Part shown: in pieces, positions 20,854-25,259 of the stretch
How the letters are laid out: the number at the start of each line of letters is the position of its first letter
Numbering within the stretch: the first letter of the stretch is position 1
Assembly (NCBI RefSeq): GCF_002860865.1
Contig: NZ_PKIE01000002.1
Span: 186,001 to 250,000, forward strand
Reading direction: 5' to 3'
DNA: 64,000 nt
Source of the DNA: Streptococcus mitis
Lineage (GTDB): Bacteria; Bacillota; Bacilli; Lactobacillales; Streptococcaceae
The notes under the pieces: generated by a model
Seen by the model: only the letters and a program-made list of their open reading frames with translations
Told to the model about the DNA's origin: nothing
Database searches by the model: none
Program-made: the position numbers and the translations under genes

Positions 20854-20972
20854 TTACAATCCCCCTTTAAGTCCTTCAATCTGTGGCACGATCCATTTTA
20901 TAAATGTTACTTCACAAAAAGTTTAATAAATCAATCCGCCAGCTCAAGATCAACTCCACTAGTTGTTGCAGC
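20854..20972 (-). pseudogene. Possible frameshifted continuation of the small peptide gene
   Basis: Downstream of the 42-codon ORF one frame reads VRELYNKLQQLVELILSWRI up to a stop. A third frame reads EVTFIKWIVPQIEGLKGGL up to a stop at 20854-20856. The switch points fall at a GGGG run and a TTTTT run. The reading is inference from composition; the 218 bases before the ATPase gene otherwise hold nothing recognisable. Confidence 0.35.
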
Positions 20973-21101
20973 TTATTGTATAACTCTCGAACCCCAAATA
21001 TATTGTGATTGATTTACAGTTTTTAAACGCAATCGCTTACAAATAATCCTGAAAAAAGATAATCTAAAAATGATTTTACGAAACTTTGCTAAAATACTCA
21101 T
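20973..21101 (-). CDS. Small basic peptide ORF, first in the ABC transporter transcript
   Basis: A 42-codon ORF starting MSILAKFRKIIFRLSFFRII, very basic and hydrophobic, with a good SD (AAGGTGG) and a consensus promoter. It is not a recognised bacteriocin or pheromone. Its place between a PlcR-like regulator and an exporter suggests a signal or effector peptide. However, the next two reading frames continue with protein-like sequence (see 20854-20972). Removing one G from the GGGG run and adding one T at the TTTTT run would give one ORF of about 82 codons, so this may be the 5' part of a broken gene. The promoter and SD are clear; the function is not. Confidence 0.5.
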   Translation of the reverse strand: MSILAKFRKIIFRLSFFRIICKRLRLKTVNQSQYIWGSRVIQ

Positions 21102-21124
21102 ATTAACCACCTTTTTCTTATCTT

Positions 21125-21163
21125 TACACTTGTAAGTGTACTACTTTAAATATTCTTTGTCAA
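21125..21163 (-). promoter_or_regulatory. Promoter of the peptide/ABC operon with palindromic operator on the -10
   Basis: On the minus strand TTGACA (21158-21163) and TACACT (21135-21140) are 17 bases apart. TACACTT-GT-AAGTGTA (21125-21140) is a perfect 7-bp inverted repeat that contains the -10 box, the expected place for a repressor or regulator site. The adjacent divergent PlcR-like protein is the obvious candidate to bind it. Confidence 0.65.
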
Positions 21164-21230
21164 TAAAAAGTATTCTTTTTTTCAGTTTATTTTCTATTAA
21201 TTCTTTTAAGACTATTTTTGTGCCAGGAAG

Positions 21231-21259
21231 TTGAAAAATAGAGATTAAAAGTATATAAT
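21231..21259 (+). promoter_or_regulatory. Promoter of the PlcR-like regulator
   Basis: TTGAAA (21231-21236) and TATAAT (21254-21259) are 17 bases apart. An SD (GAAGG) precedes the regulator ATG. The promoter diverges from the peptide/ABC promoter about 70 bases away. Confidence 0.7.
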
Positions 21260-21291
21260 TAATCATAAATTTATTTAAAGAAGGTTTAAAG

Positions 21292-22152
21292 ATGAGCATA
21301 TTATCTGACAAACTAAAAGCAAAGAGGAAAGAAAAAGGCTTCTCACAAAAAACACTTTCCGAAGGAATTTGTGAGCAAAGCCAAATCAGCAAAATAGAAC
21401 GTGGCAACTATATGCCTGCTGCTGATTTACTCTATAAACTTGCAAATCGGCTTCAAGTTCCTTTAGAATATTTTTTCGATGAACAGATTGAAATGACTTC
21501 CAATATAACACCGTTTAAGAAATTAGCAGAAAAATTACTTGAAGATCGTAATTACGAGGATTTAGAATACCTCTTAAACTTAGAAAAAGAAAAGTATCAG
21601 TATCTGTCTACTGAGGATGAATTTTATCTTCTATGGATTCAAGCGATTATCCTTTTCTACTTACATAGTTCCAAAGATGAAGCTATCGCCAGTCTAGAAA
21701 ACGCTTTGCCAAAGCTTTCGGTCAGCTCATCTGTATATCTTAAACTTCTCAATACTTTATCTAATTTTTATTTTTCTGTAGGGCGTGATGCAGAATACGA
21801 AGAAAATAACTCACTTCTTATCAGTTTGTATCAGGAAAAAGATTTAAACCACCAAGAGTATTTATTTGGTTATATTCGAGTTAAACATAACTTCGCCTAT
21901 TATTTACACTCTAAAGGGAAGGAATTAGAAGCCGTCCAGGAAGCCTTGGAAACCATTGACTTTTGTAAACAAAAAGAGACCAGCTATCAGCTGGCGCCTC
22001 TTTTAACTATCGTTGCAAATGCCGGAAAAGATTTTTTAAAGCACGATGAAATTCTTGACTATTATTTACAGGCGCGTGATATCTGTAAAATATACGAGCA
22101 CAAGCTCATGATGGCTAAGATTGATCATTTTTTGAAAGATAAGGATAGGTGA
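21292..22152 (+). CDS. PlcR-like (RRNPP) helix-turn-helix / TPR transcriptional regulator
   Basis: This 286-residue protein has an N-terminal HTH (about 6-62: KAKRKEKGFSQKTLSEGICE, then QSQISKIERGNYMPAADLLY) that resembles Bacillus PlcR closely. The rest is helical, TPR-like repeats (about 70-280). Proteins of this shape bind a secreted peptide that re-enters the cell; pneumococcal TprA is a relative in type. It is the only plus-strand regulator here and diverges from the small peptide ORF and the ABC transporter. Whether it senses that peptide, an antimicrobial or something else cannot be told from sequence. Confidence 0.8.
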   Translation: MSILSDKLKAKRKEKGFSQKTLSEGICEQSQISKIERGNYMPAADLLYKLANRLQVPLEYFFDEQIEMTSNITPFKKLAEKLLEDRNYEDLEYLLNLEKEKYQYLSTEDEFYLLWIQAIILFYLHSSKDEAIASLENALPKLSVSSSVYLKLLNTLSNFYFSVGRDAEYEENNSLLISLYQEKDLNHQEYLFGYIRVKHNFAYYLHSKGKELEAVQEALETIDFCKQKETSYQLAPLLTIVANAGKDFLKHDEILDYYLQARDICKIYEHKLMMAKIDHFLKDKDR

Positions 22153-22196
22153 CTTCAATCGTAATAAGTTATAATTACCAATTAGCTATAAACGTA

Positions 22197-22233
22197 AAAG
22201 TGGAGAGAAACTAATGTCGTTTTCTCCACTTTT
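22197..22233 (+). terminator. Terminator of the PlcR-like regulator
   Basis: AAAAGTGGAGA and TCTCCACTTTT form an 11-bp stem whose 3' arm ends in TTTT, 45 bases after the stop codon. Confidence 0.8.
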
Positions 22234-22234
22234 G

Positions 22235-22420
22235 TTAATATCCCCTCTTCCACTTGTATCCTGCCCAGCATGCTAAAGCAAGTAAAACTAAATTAAAGAT
22301 GATAAACAAAGTCGTAAAATCAAATAATCCATTTTGTGACAAATCTGCCGTGTAAAATTCAGTTTCTGTAAAGAGAAGGTAAGAAAACTGACAAAACCAA
22401 GCATGAGTCTGAGAAAAAAG
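22235..22420 (-). pseudogene. Remnant of a membrane-protein gene
   Basis: One minus-strand frame ends with TETEFYTADLSQNGLFDF followed by a hydrophobic run (FIIFNLVLLALACWAG) and a basic tail YKWKRGY before a stop at 22235. Upstream the frame soon hits stops, and the neighbouring frame reads MLGFVSFLTF, suggesting a frameshift. No start or full-length gene remains. It may be the tail of a lost transporter or immunity protein; no family is claimed. Confidence 0.45.
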
Positions 22421-22522
22421 TCTTTAAAATCAAAAAACGTATAATATCAGGTGTTGAAAAACCTTGATACTATGCGTTTTATTGTGGAAAGATTTACTTC
22501 ATTTTCTCCTGAAATTGAGTTT

Positions 22523-22588
22523 TTGTCCAATTTCTCTTTTATGGTATAATATTGTTCGGCACTGCTACACCGCCTACGAAAGGAGGTG
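22523..22588 (+). promoter_or_regulatory. Toxin locus 2: promoter and SD-sequestering leader hairpin
   Basis: TTGTCC (22523-22528), a 16-base spacer and TGGTATAAT (-10 at 22545-22550) form an extended -10 promoter. CACCGCCT (22568-22575) can pair with AGGAGGTG (22581-22588), as at the other two loci. Confidence 0.7.
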
Positions 22589-22597
22589 AATTAGCCC

Positions 22598-22690
22598 ATG
22601 ATGGATACAATACTTAAAACTATCATCGGACCAATTGTGGTCGGTGTCGTTCTTCGCTTAGTCGATAAATGGCTAAACAAGGACAAATAG
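22598..22690 (+). CDS. Fst/par-family type I toxin peptide, locus 2
   Basis: The 30-residue peptide begins MMDTILKTIIGP and shares the core IIGPIVVGVVLRLVDKW with locus 1. Only its N-terminal codons 3-6 differ, and these are the codons inside the antitoxin-recognition repeat. It has a full extended -10 promoter, a strong SD within a hairpin, and a perfect 12-bp bidirectional terminator. Convergent antitoxin RNA lies downstream. It is 320 bases from locus 3 in the same orientation. Confidence 0.82.
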   Translation: MMDTILKTIIGPIVVGVVLRLVDKWLNKDK

Positions 22691-22693
22691 TGT

Positions 22694-22737
22694 CAAAAAG
22701 ACCCCAAGCTTATTTGGACGTGAGCTTGGGGTCTTTT
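22694..22737. terminator. Bidirectional terminator of toxin locus 2
   Basis: AGACCCCAAGCT and AGCTTGGGGTCT form a perfect 12-bp stem with A-run on the left and T-run on the right, so both convergent RNAs end here. Confidence 0.85.
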
Positions 22738-22769
22738 CTAGCCTATGATATAGACACAATACTTAATTC
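22694..22769 (-). ncRNA. Antitoxin RNA of toxin locus 2
   Basis: Minus-strand TTGACA (22799-22804) and GATAAT (22776-22781), 17 bases apart, start a transcript near 22769 of about 76 nt. It carries the complement of GACACAATACTTAA (22753-22766), which pairs with the toxin start segment GATACAATACTTAA (22604-22617) at every position, one as G-U. Confidence 0.78.
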
Positions 22770-22860
22770 CCTTTTATTATCCCATAGTTCACAAAATTTG
22801 TCAAAGGTTTATATCCTCTTGAACCTCTGTACTACAAGACGTTCAAGATTAAGCGAAAGC

Positions 22861-22932
22861 TATCGGAAAATGATGTTTAGAAAACTCCCGAAAAGCCTGA
22901 AATAGAGCCAAAAAACTCCACCTGATTGGGTG
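22861..22932. repeat. 72-bp direct repeat left of toxin locus 3
   Basis: The segment starting TATCGGAAAATGATGTTTA and ending CCACCTGATTGGGTG recurs at 23554-23625 with about 90 percent identity. Its right end is a csRNA terminator sequence. The two copies bracket toxin locus 3 and point to duplication of a roughly 690-bp unit. The rest of 22770-23010 contains only locus 2 and 3 control regions. Confidence 0.75.
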
Positions 22933-22957
22933 ACTCCCGAGTTTAGCACTTATGTGG

Positions 22958-23001
22958 TATAATATTGTTCGGCACTGCTACACCGCCTACGAAAGGAGGT
23001 G
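22958..23001 (+). promoter_or_regulatory. Toxin locus 3: promoter and SD-sequestering leader hairpin
   Basis: TGGTATAAT gives an extended -10 (22958-22963). CACCGCCT (22981-22988) can pair with AGGAGGTG (22994-23001). No good -35 is evident at standard spacing. Confidence 0.68.
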
Positions 23002-23010
23002 AGATAGCCC

Positions 23011-23103
23011 ATGATGGAACTAATCCTTAAAACTATCATCGGACCGATTGTGGTCGGTGTCATCCTTCGCTTAGTCGATAAATGGCTAAACAAAGATAGA
23101 TAG
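23011..23103 (+). CDS. Fst/par-family type I toxin peptide, locus 3
   Basis: The 30-residue peptide begins MMELILKTIIGP and continues IVVGVILRLVDKWLNKDR, with conservative changes from loci 1 and 2. Its start-codon repeat GAACTAATCCTTAA is identical to the downstream copy, so this locus has the best-preserved antitoxin pairing. It has an extended -10 promoter, SD in a hairpin, and a convergent antitoxin. It is preceded by a csRNA-type terminator sequence rather than by unique DNA. Confidence 0.82.
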   Translation: MMELILKTIIGPIVVGVILRLVDKWLNKDR

Positions 23104-23106
23104 TGT

Positions 23107-23183
23107 CAAAAAAGACCCCAAGCTTATTTGGACGTGAGCTTGGGGTCTTTTCTAGTCCATGATATAGAACTAATCCTTAATTC
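23107..23183 (-). ncRNA. Antitoxin RNA of toxin locus 3
   Basis: Minus-strand TTGACA (23213-23218) and GATAAT (23190-23195), 17 bases apart, start a transcript near 23183 of about 77 nt. It spans the repeat GAACTAATCCTTAA (23167-23180), a perfect copy of the toxin start segment at 23017-23030, and ends in the shared hairpin. Confidence 0.78.
23108..23152. terminator. Bidirectional terminator of toxin locus 3
   Basis: AGACCCCAAGCT and AGCTTGGGGTCT form a perfect 12-bp stem flanked by A- and T-runs, identical in plan to locus 2. Confidence 0.85.
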
Positions 23184-23288
23184 CTCTCCATTATCCCATA
23201 GTTCACAAAATTTGTCAAAACTTTACAACCTCAGCTTCTCAAGCTTTAACCGCTTTACAACAAAACGGTCAAGATTAAGAGAAAGTTA

Positions 23289-23492
23289 GGGATTCTATCA
23301 ATTTCATAGAAATTTTGATTTCGTAAACGAAGAGACAATCTTATATGTCACTCCTCATTTAATACGCCACTACTGGACAAGCAAAATCATTATTACAGCA
23401 GTTTCAGTCCTTCAATTAACAGTCACTTACAATCAAATTGAGTTTGAAGTAGCTGAAGTAACAGCAAACCTATTTCTTAGTCATATTCGCTA
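23289..23492 (+). pseudogene. Orphan open reading-frame remnant without start
   Basis: A 67-codon open frame with no ATG reads GFYQFHRNFDFVNEE at its start and ends VAEVTANLFLSHIR before TAA. A TAG directly precedes it. The composition is protein-like, so it looks like the 3' end of a lost gene. No family was recognised. It is present after toxin locus 3 and missing at the equivalent place after locus 2, where a deletion joins the flanks. The following 60 bases (23493-23553) contain short CCCCGCCAA repeats. Confidence 0.4.
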
Positions 23493-23553
23493 AAAAAATC
23501 CCCGCCAAAATCTCAAAAAGTCCCCGCCAATTCCCCGACCAAAATCCGAAAAA

Positions 23554-23625
23554 TATCGGAAAATGATGTTTAAAATAGTCCCCAAAAGCCTGAAATAGAG
23601 CCAAAAAACTCCACCTGATTGGGTG
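23554..23625. repeat. 72-bp direct repeat right of toxin locus 3
   Basis: Second copy of the repeat at 22861-22932. Here it leads into a complete csRNA gene (copy B), so this copy probably keeps the ancestral arrangement. Confidence 0.75.
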
Positions 23626-23700
23626 GAGTTAAGGGAGATTATTATGAAAAAGAAAAGTTTAGGATTTTATTAAATAAAGTTAGGAGGTCTTTATTTAATG
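23601..23700 (-). ncRNA. CiaR-dependent small RNA (csRNA), copy B
   Basis: This transcript of about 100 nt has a 5' stem TTAAATAAAG/CTTTATTTAA with the anti-SD loop ACCTCCTAA, a central SD/AUG-complementary stretch, and a terminator (AACTCCACC stem, 23607-23630). The central segment carries a few extra bases compared with copy C (TTCTTTTTCATAATAATCTC). The promoter is a CiaR box plus TATCAT, so the -10 is poorer than in copies A and D. Confidence 0.82.
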
Positions 23701-23705
23701 ACTAT

Positions 23706-23738
23706 ATGATACAAGACGAAGCTTAAAACTAGCTTAAC
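23706..23738 (-). promoter_or_regulatory. CiaR box and -10 of csRNA copy B
   Basis: On the minus strand GTTAAG-N5-TTTAAG (23722-23738) is followed after 10 bases by TATCAT (23706-23711). Confidence 0.78.
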
Positions 23739-23791
23739 TTTTCTCAAATTTTACTATTCTGCAAAAAAATTCTATCACCATCACCTACCCA

Positions 23792-23888
23792 CGAAAAAAG
23801 CCACCTGATTGGGTGGCTTCATTAGGAGATTATGATGAAAAAAGTTTTAGGATTTCATTAAATAAAGTTAGGAGGTCTTTATTTAATG
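23792..23888 (-). ncRNA. CiaR-dependent small RNA (csRNA), copy C
   Basis: The most canonical copy, about 97 nt: stem-loop with ACCTCC in the loop, single-stranded TTTTTTCATCATAATCTCC, and terminator AAGCCACC/GGGTGGCTT (23798-23819). It lies about 100 bases upstream of copy B in the direction of transcription, so the two form a tandem pair, each with its own promoter and terminator. Confidence 0.85.
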
Positions 23889-23893
23889 ACTAT

Positions 23894-23926
23894 ATAATAC
23901 TAGACCATCCTTAAACTTTGCTTAAT
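23894..23926 (-). promoter_or_regulatory. CiaR box and -10 of csRNA copy C
   Basis: On the minus strand ATTAAG-N5-TTTAAG (23910-23926) is followed after 10 bases by TATTAT (23894-23899). Confidence 0.82.
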
Positions 23927-23941
23927 AACAAACAAGTTTTA

Positions 23942-24358
23942 TTATTTTTCTCGATTCATCCAAGTCATTCCTATACAATTATAGGTGGATAAGATTTCAA
24001 AGCCCATAGAACGATAAAATCCCACGTTTTTTTCTGTCTCTTCTGTCACCAGCTGGACTTGATAGGCATCTTTGTAATCCTCTAAAGCCTCTTTCATCAA
24101 GGCGCTACCAATCCCTTGACGCTGATAGATTGGTAAAACAATTAAATCCTGAACCAATACTGATGAAAATCCATCGCCAACCAAACGAATCAAGCCTACC
24201 ACAGCATCGCCATCAAGTGCCACATAAATCGCTAATGAATGAGATAAGGCCTGCTCCAGCATCTCTGGTTGATGGGTATAATTTGTCCAACCGACAACCT
24301 GATAGAGATGCAAAACATCCTCTAGCTTGACAATTTCTTGCTTTTTAATAGTAATCAT
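23942..24358 (-). CDS. GNAT-family N-acetyltransferase
   Basis: A 138-residue single-domain acetyltransferase. The acetyl-CoA pyrophosphate loop reads QRQGIGSALM (about 94-103), preceded by VLVQDLIVLPIY and followed by FYRSMGF. Substrate unknown. It lies 11 bases downstream of a second, larger GNAT gene and is probably cotranscribed with it. Its end is 15 bases from the CiaR box of csRNA copy C. Confidence 0.88.
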   Translation of the reverse strand: MITIKKQEIVKLEDVLHLYQVVGWTNYTHQPEMLEQALSHSLAIYVALDGDAVVGLIRLVGDGFSSVLVQDLIVLPIYQRQGIGSALMKEALEDYKDAYQVQLVTEETEKNVGFYRSMGFEILSTYNCIGMTWMNREK

Positions 24359-24369
24359 CTCAACACCTC

Positions 24370-25065
24370 TTAGAGTTCTCTCAAGCTCTTGTACTGCTGT
24401 CCATTTTTGTCAAAATTTTCAGGACGCAACCATGTTTCCAAATGAGATTTTACTTTGGGCCAATCCTTATCAATCATGGACAACCAATCCGTATCTCTTG
24501 TACGCCCCTTATAAACCACTGCCTGACGAAAGGTTCCTTCATAGACAAAGCCCAAACGCTCCGCAGCTCGTCTTGATGGCATGTTAAGAGCATCGCATTT
24601 CCACTCATAGCGACGATAGTTAAGCTCCTCAAAGACATAGCAAGCCAAGAGATACTGGGCTTCTGTTCCTATCCGTGTCCCCCTGAGCTCTGGAGAAAAA
24701 GTGACAGCTCCCACTTCTATTACTCGGTTATTCTGATCAATTCGCATGAGAGAAAATGTTCCCAAAGCCTTACCAGTTGCCTTGTCTACAATCGCATAGT
24801 AAAAACGATCCTTACGAGCCAACATCTGATTTAAAAGGCTAACCAACTCCTCCAGATTTGCCACTGACTCCTGAAAGAGGTAGGTCCACATCTCCCGAGG
24901 GGTATCTGGACCATAAACAGATAATAAATCCTCCGCATGCTTTTCCACTGAAAGAGTCTCTATTCGAGCATAACGGCCTTCTAAGAAATCAATAGAAGGC
25001 AATTCACCTGGTGTATAACCTTCCATTGACTCCCCAACCATTTGACCATATTCGTTTACTGGCAT
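24370..25065 (-). CDS. GNAT-family acetyltransferase (RimJ/RimL-like)
   Basis: A 231-residue protein of the RimJ/RimL ribosomal-protein-acetyltransferase-like group. It has IEVGAVTFSPELRGTRIGTE (acetyl-CoA loop), YRRYEWKCDALNMPSRRAAE and LGFVYEGTFRQ, a hallmark run of this subfamily. Its own substrate is not known; many relatives act on small molecules or peptides. The SD (GGGGAAAG) precedes an ATG near 25065. Confidence 0.88.
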   Translation of the reverse strand: MPVNEYGQMVGESMEGYTPGELPSIDFLEGRYARIETLSVEKHAEDLLSVYGPDTPREMWTYLFQESVANLEELVSLLNQMLARKDRFYYAIVDKATGKALGTFSLMRIDQNNRVIEVGAVTFSPELRGTRIGTEAQYLLACYVFEELNYRRYEWKCDALNMPSRRAAERLGFVYEGTFRQAVVYKGRTRDTDWLSMIDKDWPKVKSHLETWLRPENFDKNGQQYKSLREL

Positions 25066-25136
25066 AACTTTCCCCTTGTTTCGCTTTTCAAACTTTATAG
25101 TTGCCCATAGTATATCATACTTTCATAAGAAGATTC

Positions 25137-25168
25137 AAAAAATCCTCCAGATTCTACTCTGAAGGATT
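25137..25168 (-). terminator. Terminator of leuS
   Basis: On the minus strand AATCCTTCAGA and TCTGGAGGATT pair and are followed by TTTTTTG. It lies beyond the echo of the leuS 3' end, as if that echo were once the true end of the gene. Confidence 0.85.
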
Positions 25169-25174
25169 CCTATC

Positions 25175-25207
25175 TTATTTCACAACAATATTAACCAATT
25201 TAGTTGG
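25175..25207 (-). pseudogene. Echo of the leuS 3' end
   Basis: The 33 bases encode [10 protein letters not shown] followed by TAA, matching the true LeuRS ending [13 protein letters not shown] at 25260-25292. About eight mostly synonymous base differences separate the two. It has no start and is a leftover C-terminus, separated from the real one by a palindrome at 25208-25234 and 25 further bases. Confidence 0.75.
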
Positions 25208-25234
25208 CTTCAATAGTCCAGTGGACTATTGAAG
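25208..25234. repeat. Perfect palindrome downstream of leuS
   Basis: CTTCAATAGTCCA and TGGACTATTGAAG are 13-bp inverted arms around a single base. It has no T-run and sits exactly at the junction between the leuS stop region and the echo. Confidence 0.8.
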
Positions 25235-25259
25235 GTGGCAGATAGAGCTAATAAACTCG

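Noticed and set aside
20821-21015. Plus-strand frame of about 65 codons rich in Ser/Cys (possible lantibiotic precursor)
   Set aside because: It has no start codon or SD and is opposite to a frame with a promoter and SD. Resemblance to a bacteriocin precursor is weak.
22669-22905. 78-codon plus-strand ORF overlapping toxin locus 2 terminator and downstream DNA
   Set aside because: It overlaps the toxin end, runs through the bidirectional terminator and antitoxin promoter, and has no SD. It is a chance frame.
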